Source of the DNA: CAJFUR01 sp904420575
GTDB lineage: Bacteria; Actinomycetota; Coriobacteriia; Coriobacteriales; Eggerthellaceae
DNA length: 64,000 nucleotides
Assembly (NCBI GenBank): GCA_965119745.1
Contig: OZ221973.1
Location: 1,674,001 to 1,738,000 of the forward strand
Direction of reading: 5' to 3'
The position numbers were made by a program, and so were the translations under genes. Of this stretch, positions 15,926-24,473 are shown piece after piece; positions within the stretch are counted from its first letter, which is position 1; each line of letters opens with the position of its first letter. The notes below the pieces were generated by a model, which saw only the letters and a program-made list of their open reading frames with translations, was not told the DNA's origin and ran no database searches.

Positions 15926-17461
15926 ATGGAAACGACGCGGAGGAATTTCATTGCTGGCGCGGCGACGATGGGAATTGCCGCCATGGGGGCAACGCTGTTC
16001 GGGTGCGCGCCGCAATCGCAGGCAGGCGGGCAAGACCCTGCTCAGGCGGGCTTGGCCGACGGCTCTTTGTCGTGGGACGAAGAAGCCGACGTCGTGGTGG
16101 TAGGTGGCGGCGGCGCAGGCGGTGCGGCAGCGTATGCGGCGGCGAAAGAGGGCGCGAAAGTCGTTGTCTTGGAGAGCATGGCGAACACTGCGTTCTCCTC
16201 CACTTCGCTGTGCGGAGGGTACATGACGCTCGTGGATTCGGAAGAGCAGCGTGAGCAGGGCATCGAAGACACCCCTGACGCGCTCGTCGCCGACCTCAAG
16301 AGCTGGGGCATCGACATCGACGAAGGCGTCGTGCGCCGCTACGGGGAGCTGGGCCACGACTATTCGCTCATATTGCAAGAGCTTGGCGTGGCGAAATCGA
16401 CCGACGTCATCACGAAGGCGCCGGGATCGAGCATCGCGCGCACGCTCACGCTCGATCCGAAGGACCATCAGCAAAAGCTCACCGATGCCGCCCAGGCTGC
16501 CGGAGCCGACTATCGCTTCGAGACCGAAGGGACGCGTCTGGTGGTCGACGGCGGAAAGGTGATGGGCGTTGTGGGCAAGAGCGGCAGCAAGGAGATCCGC
16601 TTCCGCGCGAACAAGGCCGTCATCCTTGCGACGGGCGGCTTCACCAGCTGCCCCGACCTGCTTGAAAAGTGCATGAAAGGGCTTTCTGGCATCAAGAGCA
16701 TGGCCTGCCCGGCCCACACCGGGCTCATGCACTATGCCGCGTTCAATCTGGGAGCCCAATTCGACGGCATACCGTGGATATATGCGAACGAGGGCATGCA
16801 TCCCACTGCCAGCGACATGAACGGGTATGCGAACCTTTTCGTCTACGGGGCCGTGAAGGTGAACGCCAACGGCAAGCGGTACGTGAACGAGGGCATGTTC
16901 ATTGGGAACGCCATGACGCGCGCCCTGCTTGACCAGCCCATGAAGGACGAGGAATACTTCAACTACCAGATCATGGATCAGAAGGCGTACGATCTGGCTG
17001 CCAAGGCGGGAAAGCCGCTGGGCGTGTTCGAGGAGAACAAAGGCCTGTTCGTGCAAGCGGATACCTATGAAGAGCTTGCCGAGAAGCTGGGCGCGCCCGA
17101 TTTGCCGGCTGCCATGGCGCGCTACAATGAGGACATGAACGCGACGGGCGTCGATTCCGCCTTCGGCCGCGACGTGCTGTACGGCCAAGGGACCGGGGCC
17201 CCGTTCGCGCTGGACACCCCGCCGTTCTATGCGTTCGCCAACGTCCCCTGGCTTGCTTACGACCCGGTCACCACGTTCGTCGTGAACGCGGACTCGCAGC
17301 TGCTCGACCAATATGGCACTCCCATCGAAGGCGTGTACGCCGTGGGCGAAATAGCCTTGCGCCCGACGCTCGGCAATGTGTACTGCCAAGGTGCAGCGAC
17401 CGGTGCTGGAGCCTGCTTCGGCATGCAGGCAGGACGCGCGGCCGCGCATCGGGGAGAGTAA
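15926..17461 (+). CDS. Tat-exported lipoprotein flavoprotein reductase (fumarate reductase FAD-binding family)
   Basis: 511-aa flavoprotein. The N-terminus has a twin-arginine signal (TTRRNFIAGAATMG) ending in a lipobox (TLFGC), so it should be exported folded and anchored outside the membrane. An FAD-binding Rossmann motif VVVGGGGAGGAAAYAAA starts near residue 52, and ATGG (LATGGF) and the C-terminal GVYAVGE segment follow family order. It has no heme motif, so electrons must come from a separate partner. The region after GVYAVGE reads LRPTLGNVYCQGAATGAG rather than the GxSxGR of classical fumarate reductases, so the substrate may differ. AAGGAGG fixes the start. It follows a LuxR regulator. 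Substrate not predictable. Confidence 0.85.
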   Translation: METTRRNFIAGAATMGIAAMGATLFGCAPQSQAGGQDPAQAGLADGSLSWDEEADVVVVGGGGAGGAAAYAAAKEGAKVVVLESMANTAFSSTSLCGGYMTLVDSEEQREQGIEDTPDALVADLKSWGIDIDEGVVRRYGELGHDYSLILQELGVAKSTDVITKAPGSSIARTLTLDPKDHQQKLTDAAQAAGADYRFETEGTRLVVDGGKVMGVVGKSGSKEIRFRANKAVILATGGFTSCPDLLEKCMKGLSGIKSMACPAHTGLMHYAAFNLGAQFDGIPWIYANEGMHPTASDMNGYANLFVYGAVKVNANGKRYVNEGMFIGNAMTRALLDQPMKDEEYFNYQIMDQKAYDLAAKAGKPLGVFEENKGLFVQADTYEELAEKLGAPDLPAAMARYNEDMNATGVDSAFGRDVLYGQGTGAPFALDTPPFYAFANVPWLAYDPVTTFVVNADSQLLDQYGTPIEGVYAVGEIALRPTLGNVYCQGAATGAGACFGMQAGRAAAHRGE

Positions 17462-18016
17462 GTCAGCCGAGGCCTCGCGGGGGTTTGAGCGGCTTCCGCA
17501 GGCCCGGCCTGCCGCCATGCCGCAATCGGGTCTTGCGGCATGGCGGCGCGGCATTTTCGAGGGCACAGGCGGGGGCGGCCGGCAGTTGGTCGCTCATCGC
17601 TTTCTATTCCCAGCGCTTCAGATGGGGGAGCAGCGCGCCCATGAACGAGACGGCTTCGTCGCGCGTGATGTGGCACGACTCGGCCATGGACGGCGCGCAG
17701 CTTCCACCTGCCGTGCGGGGGTCCAAGTGTGTAAGCACCGGTAGCTGTACGGCACGGGACTTGCCGGGCCGGCGCAGGCTTGCGCGGCCCAAGCGCTTCT
17801 CAATCTTCCCATCCCTCCCGTCTTCCTCCCGAGAAAATGAGCAGTGCTTGTGAACCTCGTTTGACGTGCGGAAGGCTGTGATACACTGGCCGGGAACAGG
17901 AGGCCGAGGCGGGGCGTCTCGGCGAATCAGCCAACCAGAGCCAAGACATACGGGCGGCGCAGGCCACGCGGCATCGTGGCCGCTTTCGTGCGCGCCGCGA
18001 AGAAGGAGCCAAGCAC
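17462..18016. other. Intergenic region between flavoprotein and pyrophosphatase genes
   Basis: 555 bp with a terminator-like hairpin near its start (17511-17547). On the minus strand the stretch 17604-17720 encodes a protein-like 30-residue end (SCHITRDEAVSFMGALLPHL...) without a start or ribosome site; it could be a gene remnant. Upstream of the pyrophosphatase, TTGACG (17861-17866) and TACACT (17882-17887) are spaced only 15 bp, a possible promoter. Confidence 0.4.
17511..17547. terminator. Terminator-like hairpin
   Basis: Perfect 15-bp inverted repeat (GCCGCCATGCCGCAA and its complement) with a 7-nt loop, 50 bp after the flavoprotein stop. A short T run (CATTTT) follows after seven bases. 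Confidence 0.6.
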
Positions 18017-19384
18017 ATGTCGTCACCGATCATCGTCGTGGGACACCGCAATCCCGACAACGACTCCATCTGCGCAGCCGTCGGCTATGCGTACCTGAAG
18101 AACGAGCTGGCGCGGCGGGCCGCCCACGGCGGCGAGCCGGCGCAGGTGTACGTGCCGGCGCGCCTGGGCCCGCTGCCGCCGGAAAGCGCGCAGGTCCTCT
18201 CCGACAACGGCCTTCCCGTCCCCGAGATCATCGGGCACGTGCACGCGCGCGTGGCCGACGTGATGACGCCCGACCCCATCTCCATCGAGCACGACGCCAC
18301 GCTGCTGGAGGCCGGCCGCCTGCTGCGCCAGTGCAACGTGCGCTCGCTGGTGGTCACCAACGACGACGGCACGTACCGCGGCCTCATCACCACGCGCATG
18401 ATCGCCGAGCGCTACATCTCGTCCACCGACATGCTGGACGAAGGCGGCGCGAACAGCATGGCCGTGGCCGCCGACCTCATCGAGTCGCTCGGCCAGAAGG
18501 TTGCCGACATCACCGAGACCGACGTGCTGGTGCTGGACAAGGAGGGTCTGCTCGCCGACGCCGTGGAGGACCTGATGGCCAGTGCCCTGCGCGAGGCCGT
18601 GGTGCTGGACGACGACGGCTTCTGCATCGGCATCGTCACGCGCACCGACGTTGCCACGCGCCCGAAGCGCAAGGTCATCCTCGTGGACCACAACGAGACG
18701 CGCCAGGCCGCCCATGGCATCGAGGAGGCCGACGTGGTGGAGATCATCGACCACCACCGCATCGCCGACGTGATGACGGCCAACCCCATTCCCTTCATCA
18801 ACCTGCCCGTGGGCTCCACGGCCACCATCGTGACCATGGAATTCCGCAAGCGCGGCGTGGACATCCCGCGCGGCATCGCGGCGGCGCTGCTGTCCGCCAT
18901 CATGACCGACACGGTCATCCTGAAGTCGCCCACGGCCACGGAAGACGACCGCGAGCAGGTGGCGCACCTGGCCAGCATCCTGGGGGTCGACGCGACCGAG
19001 TTCGGCCTGGCCGTGTTCAAGTGCCGCGGCGGGGAAGACGACGTGCCGGTGGACAAGCTGGTGGGCGCCGACGCCAAGGAGTTCCAGCTGGGCGACGCCA
19101 CCGTGCTCATCGCGCAGCACGAGACGGTGGACCTGGAATCGGTGCTGACGCGCGAGGCCGAGATCCGCGACCACATGCGCGCCTTGAAGGAGGCGCACGG
19201 CTACGAGTTCGTGCTGCTCATGATCACCGACATCCTGGCAGAAGGCAGCCAGTTCTTCTGCGAGGGCAACCGGCGCGTGGTCAACCGCGTGTTCGGCATC
19301 AACTGCACGGGCGAGGGCGGCACCTGGATGCCGGGCATCCTCTCCCGCAAGAAGCAGGTGGCCGCGCGCATCCTGGGCGCGTAG
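18017..19384 (+). CDS. ppaC: Manganese-dependent inorganic pyrophosphatase with CBS domains (family II)
   Basis: 455-aa cytoplasmic enzyme hydrolysing pyrophosphate to phosphate. The DHH metal site is split. The N-terminal GHRNPDNDS (His10, Asp14, Asp16) is separated from the VDHNE and IDHHR motifs by a pair of CBS domains (about residues 75-220). The DHHA2 domain is C-terminal and ends RKKQVAARILG. CBS-PPases of this layout are regulated by adenine nucleotides, and one from Eggerthella lenta has been characterised biochemically (established knowledge). No DRTGG domain is present between the CBS motifs. The start ATG follows GAAGGAG. It is a single gene with its own upstream region. Confidence 0.95.
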   Translation: MSSPIIVVGHRNPDNDSICAAVGYAYLKNELARRAAHGGEPAQVYVPARLGPLPPESAQVLSDNGLPVPEIIGHVHARVADVMTPDPISIEHDATLLEAGRLLRQCNVRSLVVTNDDGTYRGLITTRMIAERYISSTDMLDEGGANSMAVAADLIESLGQKVADITETDVLVLDKEGLLADAVEDLMASALREAVVLDDDGFCIGIVTRTDVATRPKRKVILVDHNETRQAAHGIEEADVVEIIDHHRIADVMTANPIPFINLPVGSTATIVTMEFRKRGVDIPRGIAAALLSAIMTDTVILKSPTATEDDREQVAHLASILGVDATEFGLAVFKCRGGEDDVPVDKLVGADAKEFQLGDATVLIAQHETVDLESVLTREAEIRDHMRALKEAHGYEFVLLMITDILAEGSQFFCEGNRRVVNRVFGINCTGEGGTWMPGILSRKKQVAARILGA

Positions 19385-19556
19385 GCCGCCGCGCCGCGCC
19401 CGTCAGGCGGTTCCTGCAGCCTCGGCGGCGCGCGTGCGGTCGGGTTCCGCGCTCCCGCCAGGATCACGGCGTTCGCGCGCCCTCTCGCTGCAGGAGGCGC
19501 GGGACGCAAGAGGCCGAGAGGCGTACGGAAAAGAAGAGAAGAAGAAGGTCGATAGC

Positions 19557-19883
19557 ATGGCAGAGGTTCTGGAAGCGGCGATGCTCGTGTGCTTCGGGCT
19601 TTCGTGGCCGATGAACGCGTACAAGAACTACAAGGCAGGCACGGCGGTGGGAACCAGCTGGCAGTTCATCGCCCTCATTACGCTTGGCTACGCGGCAGGC
19701 ATTGCGGCCAAGTTCGCCGCAGGCACCCTCAACTGGGTGCTGGTGGTCTACTTCGTCAACGTGGTGTGCGTCGGTGCGAACTGGCTCGTGTACTTCCGCA
19801 ACCGGCGTCTGGACGAAAGGCGTTCCTGCGCGGCGCCGGCCCCGATGCCTGCTGCGGCGGCTCCGGGGCCGGCGCGCCGCTAG
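19557..19883 (+). CDS. Small three-helix membrane protein, PQ-loop/SemiSWEET-like
   Basis: 108-aa protein with three hydrophobic helices (about 5-20, 35-58, 61-83) and an Ala/Pro-rich tail. LSWPMNAYKNYKAGTAVGTS after helix 1 resembles the PQ-loop/SemiSWEET pattern, in which a proline-containing helix 1 is followed by a short basic loop; such proteins dimerise to carry sugars or other small solutes. The match is from motif appearance only, and the third helix is followed by FRNRRLDERR, which would be cytoplasmic. ATG 19557 is preceded by GAAGAAGG. It lies between the pyrophosphatase and a peptidase; no clear pathway link. Confidence 0.65.
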   Translation: MAEVLEAAMLVCFGLSWPMNAYKNYKAGTAVGTSWQFIALITLGYAAGIAAKFAAGTLNWVLVVYFVNVVCVGANWLVYFRNRRLDERRSCAAPAPMPAAAAPGPARR

Positions 19884-20003
19884 GGCCGCATCGCGCGGCG
19901 CGTGCCGTCGTTGCGCCCGCATCGCCCGTGGCGTCCGCAGCGCTCCCACGCTGATACAGGGGGCGCCGCACGCGCATGCACATCGGAAGGAGAAAGGAAC
20001 CTC

Positions 20004-21119
20004 ATGGAAACGAACCGCCTGCTCGACCTGTTCTGCGAACTTGCCCGCATCGAAAGCCCCTCGCGGCGCGAGGCCGCCATGGCGGCGCGCTGCGCCCGCG
20101 AGCTGCGCGATTTGGGATTCAAGGTGCGCTTCGACGCCTCGGCCGCGCAGACGGGCTCGGACACCGGCAACCTGATCGCGCACTTGCCGGGCACGGCGCC
20201 GCGCAGCCTCGTGCTCTCGGCGCACATGGACACCGTGCAGCCCTGCGCGGGCATCGAGCCGGCAGTGGTTGACGGCGTGGTGCGCTCGGTTGGCGACACC
20301 ATCCTTTCGGCCGACGACAAGGCGGGCGTGGCGGCCATTCTGGAAGGCGTGCGCCGTGTGGTGGAGGCGGGTTCCGAACATCCCGACGTCACGGTGCTGC
20401 TCACGACGTGCGAAGAGGTGCACCTGCTGGGGTCGGGCGCGCTCGCCGAAGGCGAGCTTCCGGAAGGCGCCCCTTGCTACGTGCTCGACGCCGCCGGCGC
20501 CCCGGGCACGGTGATCACGGGCGCGCCCTGCCACTGGTCGTTCGAGGCGCGTTTCCTTGGCAAGGCCGCCCATGCGGGCGTGGCGCCCGAGGAGGGCGTG
20601 TCGGCCATCGCCATGGCCGCCGCCGCGGTGGAGGCCATGCCGCTTGGCCGCATCGACGAGGCGACGACGGCCAACGTCGGTGCGATCGGCGGGGGTCGGG
20701 CGACGAACGTCGTGCCGGACGCCTGCATGCTTTCGGGCGAGTGCCGCTCGCTTTTCCCCGAACGCGCCGATGCGCAGAAGGCCGCCATGACCGCCGCGCT
20801 CGAAGACGCCGCAGCGCGCTTCGGCGGCGCCGTGGAGGTGGACTGGGAGAAAAGCTACGACGCGGTGCTCTACGACGAAGAAGACGAGGTCGTCCGCGAC
20901 GTTGCCGCGGCGGCGCGCGCGGCCGGCCTCGCCGTGCGCCTCCAGCACGACGGCGGAGGGTCGGATGCCAACGTCCTGTGCGCCCACGGCGTGCGCGCCG
21001 TCGCCCTGGGAGTCGGCATGGCGGCGTTCCACTCCACGGACGAGCATATCGCCGTGGCCGACCTGGAAGGCTCCGCGCGGCTGGTGGAGGCGTTGATAAC
21101 CCAGGCCGCGCGCTCCTAG
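20004..21119 (+). CDS. M20-family metallopeptidase, PepT-like
   Basis: 371-aa zinc aminopeptidase-type protein. Expected metal-site segments appear in order: SAHMDTVQP (His/Asp), SADDKAGVAAILEG (bridging Asp), TCEEVHLLGS (catalytic Glu pair), LDAAG (Asp), and HSTDEHI near the C-terminus. A dimerisation domain occupies about residues 175-290 (GKAAHAGVAPEEG). The length and motifs fit the peptidase T-like group of M20, which releases N-terminal residues from small peptides in the cytoplasm. AGAAAGGA precedes ATG 20004; the open frame upstream is not coding in character. Confidence 0.85.
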   Translation: METNRLLDLFCELARIESPSRREAAMAARCARELRDLGFKVRFDASAAQTGSDTGNLIAHLPGTAPRSLVLSAHMDTVQPCAGIEPAVVDGVVRSVGDTILSADDKAGVAAILEGVRRVVEAGSEHPDVTVLLTTCEEVHLLGSGALAEGELPEGAPCYVLDAAGAPGTVITGAPCHWSFEARFLGKAAHAGVAPEEGVSAIAMAAAAVEAMPLGRIDEATTANVGAIGGGRATNVVPDACMLSGECRSLFPERADAQKAAMTAALEDAAARFGGAVEVDWEKSYDAVLYDEEDEVVRDVAAAARAAGLAVRLQHDGGGSDANVLCAHGVRAVALGVGMAAFHSTDEHIAVADLEGSARLVEALITQAARS

Positions 21120-21187
21120 CCCTCCCGCCTTCTCGTCCCGATCGCATCCTCTTCGCCAGCGAACTCCAAATTAATCCTTCGCAGCGC

Positions 21188-21218
21188 TTGACCTTAAACC
21201 TGATCGAGGGTTTAGTCT
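21188..21218 (+). promoter_or_regulatory. MerR-type promoter/operator candidate
   Basis: TTGACC (-35, 21188-21193) and TAGTCT (21213-21218) are 19 bp apart, with a dyad TAAACC...GGTTTA (21195-21214) between them. That geometry is the hallmark of MerR-regulated promoters. Alternatively TTTAGT (21211-21216) gives a normal 17-bp spacer. It lies upstream of the flavoprotein operon that is followed by a MerR gene. Confidence 0.5.
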
Positions 21219-21380
21219 GGACTTGCGTCGATTCTGTGTAGTGAAAATGCAGGAGATATGCAAATGGAGAGGCGGGTTGAACCGAATGGAAGACCCGTCC
21301 TGAGGCGGGGAGCGATTCGCGCTGCGGCATGTTGCCGCATGCGTGCCGCTCGGCATCCATATCGAGAAGGAGGGAAGAGC

Positions 21381-23084
21381 ATGAGCAAGCTGTCACGTCG
21401 TGACTTTCTCAAGGGAGCGGGCGTCGCAGGGGCGATGGGCGCATTCGCGCTCGGCGGCGCGGGAATAGCGTTCGCCGACGACGCCCCGGCCCCCGCGGAG
21501 GAAAGGGCGGGCAATCCGTATTCCAAGGTCTTGGGGGAAGACGCGAACATGCTGCCTTTGCGCAACGCGGAATTCCCGGGGCCCCACGGTCCTATCGCGT
21601 TCGAGGACCGCGAGATCGGTGAGGAGGAGATCGCATCCACCGAAGACACCGAGGTCCTGATCATAGGCGCGGGCATCGGCGGCATCATGGCAAGCCTCAA
21701 GGCGGCCGAAGAGGGCGCGAAGGTTCTGATGCTGGAGAAGATGACCGAAGGCCGCTCTTCGTGGGAAAGCTTCGGGGCCACCCAGGCGACTTTCCAGAAA
21801 GAGCAGGGGACCGAGATCGACGACGCTCAGCTCATCGACGAGATTCTGCGCGCGAGCGACTGGCGGGCCGACCCCGACGTCGTCACGTCCTACGTCAAGC
21901 ATTCGGGCGAGATGGCCGATTTCTGGCAGGCCATGTTCGACAAGAGCGGGCATGGCTGGGAGATCTACAAGTTCGACCAGGCGCCCAACTACAACGGGTT
22001 CCCCGTCATCGACTCCTACGTGAACTTCCGCATGCCCGAAGGGACCAGCAACACCTGGCTGTTCGGGCTTTACGTGTGCAAGGAGCTTCTGGGGGTCGGC
22101 GAGGCCTACGACAACTGGGAGGTCCGCTACTCCACGCCGGCCGTCCAGCTCGTCAAGGACGGCGATCGCGTGACGGGCGCCATCGCCAAGAATCCTGACG
22201 GAACCTATGTGCGCGTCAACGCTTCCAAGGGCGTGCTTCTGGCCACCGGCGGCTACGACGCCAACCCCGACATGATGAAGGCGTGGGTGCGTCCCGAGGA
22301 CTACGAGTATTCATCCTGGTGGAATCCCTCGTGGGGCACGACGGGCGACGGGCACATGATGGGGCTCAAAGTGGGCGCCGACATGGACTCCCTGCCCCAG
22401 CCCGTCATGAACTTCTCCAACGCCACTCCCTCGACGTTCGTGGAGAAGCGCGTGTATTTCCCCGGCGCCATGAACTTCGGCATCATGGTCACCGAGGAAG
22501 GCAAGCGGTTCACCAACGAGAACAACCCGCGCCAGTATGCCGGCAACGCCATCAACCTGAAGATCCGCCAAGGCCACTCCGTGTTCACCATCTTCGACGA
22601 AGGCATGATCGGAAGCGCCATCGAAAGCGATGCGGCCAAAGGCCAGCTTGACCGCGACGAAGCCAAAGGGCATCTGTTCAGGGCGGGATCCATCGGCGAG
22701 GTCGCGCAGCTCGCCGGAATCGACGCGGCGGCGCTCGAAGCCACCATCGCCGAATACAACGCCCTCTTCGAGGACGGCGTGGAACGCGATCCGGAATACT
22801 ACCGCTACACGGGGAACAACAAGCCCTTCACGGGCGGCACCTATTATGCGATGGTGACCACCAACGTTGTTCTCGCCACTGTCGGAGGATTGACCATCAA
22901 TGCGAACGCCCAGGTGGTAGACACGTCTGGCAATCCCATCCCCGGCCTGTACGCCACTGGCAACGCTTCCGGAAGCTTCTATTCCGGCAACTACCCCCGC
23001 CACATTCCCGGAACCTCCGTGGGCCGCGCCGCGACGTTCGGTTATGTGGCCGCAGACCATATGGTGAACGGAGGCCAGGCATGA
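21381..23084 (+). CDS. Tat-exported flavoprotein reductase (fumarate/urocanate reductase-like)
   Basis: 567-aa protein. The Tat signal SRRDFLKGAGVAG and a cleavage-like AFADD site near residue 33 indicate export as a soluble extracytoplasmic protein (no lipobox). FAD-binding motif VLIIGAGIGGIMASLKAAEEGAKVLMLEK lies near residue 92, LLATGGYD midway, and a C-terminal GTSVGRAATFGYVAADHM keeps the Arg typical of fumarate reductase relatives. GAGAAGGAGG precedes ATG 21381. The stop overlaps the start of the cytochrome gene at 23081 (ATGA), so the two are translationally coupled and very likely form one reductase in which the cytochrome feeds electrons to the flavin. Substrate unknown. Confidence 0.88.
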   Translation: MSKLSRRDFLKGAGVAGAMGAFALGGAGIAFADDAPAPAEERAGNPYSKVLGEDANMLPLRNAEFPGPHGPIAFEDREIGEEEIASTEDTEVLIIGAGIGGIMASLKAAEEGAKVLMLEKMTEGRSSWESFGATQATFQKEQGTEIDDAQLIDEILRASDWRADPDVVTSYVKHSGEMADFWQAMFDKSGHGWEIYKFDQAPNYNGFPVIDSYVNFRMPEGTSNTWLFGLYVCKELLGVGEAYDNWEVRYSTPAVQLVKDGDRVTGAIAKNPDGTYVRVNASKGVLLATGGYDANPDMMKAWVRPEDYEYSSWWNPSWGTTGDGHMMGLKVGADMDSLPQPVMNFSNATPSTFVEKRVYFPGAMNFGIMVTEEGKRFTNENNPRQYAGNAINLKIRQGHSVFTIFDEGMIGSAIESDAAKGQLDRDEAKGHLFRAGSIGEVAQLAGIDAAALEATIAEYNALFEDGVERDPEYYRYTGNNKPFTGGTYYAMVTTNVVLATVGGLTINANAQVVDTSGNPIPGLYATGNASGSFYSGNYPRHIPGTSVGRAATFGYVAADHMVNGGQA

Positions 23085-23485
23085 GAAAGTCCAAGGCAAG
23101 CATCAAAGCGCTCGTCGCGATATCCGCGGTCCTGGTCGTCGCGCTGTTCGCGTTCGCAGGCTGCGCGCCCCAGGCCCCGAGCGCAGGCAGCGGAGGGTCT
23201 CAAGCGGAGACCTCGGCCGATGCCGCCGATCCCACGGCGCCCTACACTTCGGACGAGGCGTGCCTCGCCTGCCATGGCGGGTCGTACGAAGCCCATGCGC
23301 AGGAAACCGCCCAGTATGGCGAATGGAACCCCCATGCGTCCATCCACGGCGGCTACAATTCGTGCGACAACTGCCACGAACGCGGACAGGAGCTCACGCG
23401 CAACTGGTGCAGCAACTGCCACACCTACTCCGCGGAAGGTTCCACCTATTACGAAGAGCCTCTGTTCCTCGCTCCCGTCGAGTAG
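23081..23485 (+). CDS. Triheme c-type cytochrome lipoprotein
   Basis: 134-aa lipoprotein with signal peptide and lipobox FAGC (Cys28). A Ser/Gly/Ala-rich linker is followed by three CxxCH heme sites (CLACH, CDNCH, CSNCH) and additional His residues for axial ligation. It should sit on the outer face of the membrane and donate electrons to the flavoprotein encoded just upstream, whose stop codon it overlaps. Related small cytochromes in other bacteria often have four hemes; only three CxxCH are present here. No membrane quinol dehydrogenase is encoded next to it, so its own electron donor lies elsewhere. A hairpin terminator follows about 70 bp downstream. Confidence 0.88.
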   Translation: MRKSKASIKALVAISAVLVVALFAFAGCAPQAPSAGSGGSQAETSADAADPTAPYTSDEACLACHGGSYEAHAQETAQYGEWNPHASIHGGYNSCDNCHERGQELTRNWCSNCHTYSAEGSTYYEEPLFLAPVE

Positions 23486-23556
23486 CGGGCGCAAGAAGCA
23501 AAGTCTCCTCGGCCCGGTGTCGACTGGCCGTGGGAGCCTTCGGGGCCTCAGCTGGA

Positions 23557-23586
23557 ACGAAAGGCGCCTTGCCCGGCGCCTTTCGT
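23557..23586 (+). terminator. Rho-independent terminator of flavoprotein-cytochrome operon
   Basis: ACGAAAGGCGCC (23557-23568) pairs perfectly with 23575-23586 around a 6-nt loop; the T run is short and partly inside the stem. Confidence 0.65.
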
Positions 23587-23669
23587 CCTGAAACGGCCGC
23601 ATCGCACGAAACCGCCGGCCGTTCCCATGCGAAAACCGCCCCATCCGAACATGCTCGAAGGGGACATGC

Positions 23670-24473
23670 ATGTACCGTATGAAACAGTTCTCGGCGATGA
23701 CCGGAATGACGCAATCGAAGATTCGCTTCTACGAGAAGCACGGCCTCGTCCTGTCCGACCGCATGGAAAACGGCTACCGCGTCTTCACGCCGGAAGACGC
23801 GTTCCGCGCGAATGCGTTCCGCGTGCTCCTTCAACACGGGTTCAGCATCAACGAGGCGATAGCGATGCTCGACAAGAAGCAGGACACGCCGGACTTCAGG
23901 AAAGCGCTCGAAAACCAGCGACAGCGCATGGAGCGCGAGCGCGACCTCCTCAACTACCGGCTGAAGCGCATCCAGGCGACCCTCGAGCTCGTTTCGTCCG
24001 ACAGCGAGCCGGACTTCAAGGTCGTAGAAGGGTCGTCACAGCTCTACATCAACGCCTCTCACGGGCGCGACTTTTCGGTTTCGGAGGGCAACGCGAAGGT
24101 GCTCGCCGAATACTACGAGCTTCTGGGCGTGACGAGTTGCGCCAGAATCATCAGGCGAAGCGATCTGCTCGACAAAGGGTCTACGGTCGATCCCGACTAT
24201 GTCAACACCATCGCCGCAAAGGAAGAGCATTACCTGAGCGACTATTCGCGCGCCCGCGTGAAGAGGCTCGATCTCGGCACCTGCGTGCGCTTCGGAAGAA
24301 AGGTCACGCGCGAGGGGAGCGTGAGGAAAAAGGCGTTCGACGGCCTTTTCGCCTACCTCGAAGAACACGGGCTCGAAATACGGGACGACATCCTCCTGCT
24401 CCCGAGCTTTCTCAACCTCGACGGCGAAGGAAGCGACATCGAGGTTCTGTATGTGCCGGTGAGAAAGGCCTGA
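23670..24473 (+). CDS. MerR-family transcriptional regulator with C-terminal effector domain
   Basis: 267-aa regulator. The N-terminal winged helix (MKQFSAMTGMTQSKIRFYEKHGLVLSDRMENGYRVFTPED) is typical MerR. A dimerisation coiled coil spans about residues 85-110 (FRKALENQRQRMERERDLLNYRLKRI). The remaining 150 residues resemble a GyrI-like ligand-binding domain. No conserved Cys metal site is visible, so a small organic ligand is more likely than a metal. It is codirectional with and 184 bp after the flavoprotein-cytochrome operon, whose promoter carries a MerR-type dyad at 21188-21218; regulation of that operon is inferred. Start could be 23670 or the Met at 23679. Confidence 0.85.
   Translation: MYRMKQFSAMTGMTQSKIRFYEKHGLVLSDRMENGYRVFTPEDAFRANAFRVLLQHGFSINEAIAMLDKKQDTPDFRKALENQRQRMERERDLLNYRLKRIQATLELVSSDSEPDFKVVEGSSQLYINASHGRDFSVSEGNAKVLAEYYELLGVTSCARIIRRSDLLDKGSTVDPDYVNTIAAKEEHYLSDYSRARVKRLDLGTCVRFGRKVTREGSVRKKAFDGLFAYLEEHGLEIRDDILLLPSFLNLDGEGSDIEVLYVPVRKA

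Noticed and set aside
17604..18026. Minus-strand 140-aa open frame between flavoprotein and pyrophosphatase genes
   Set aside because: No ribosome site, and its upstream part crosses the pyrophosphatase promoter. Only the last 30-40 residues look protein-like, so at most a remnant; mentioned in the intergenic entry.
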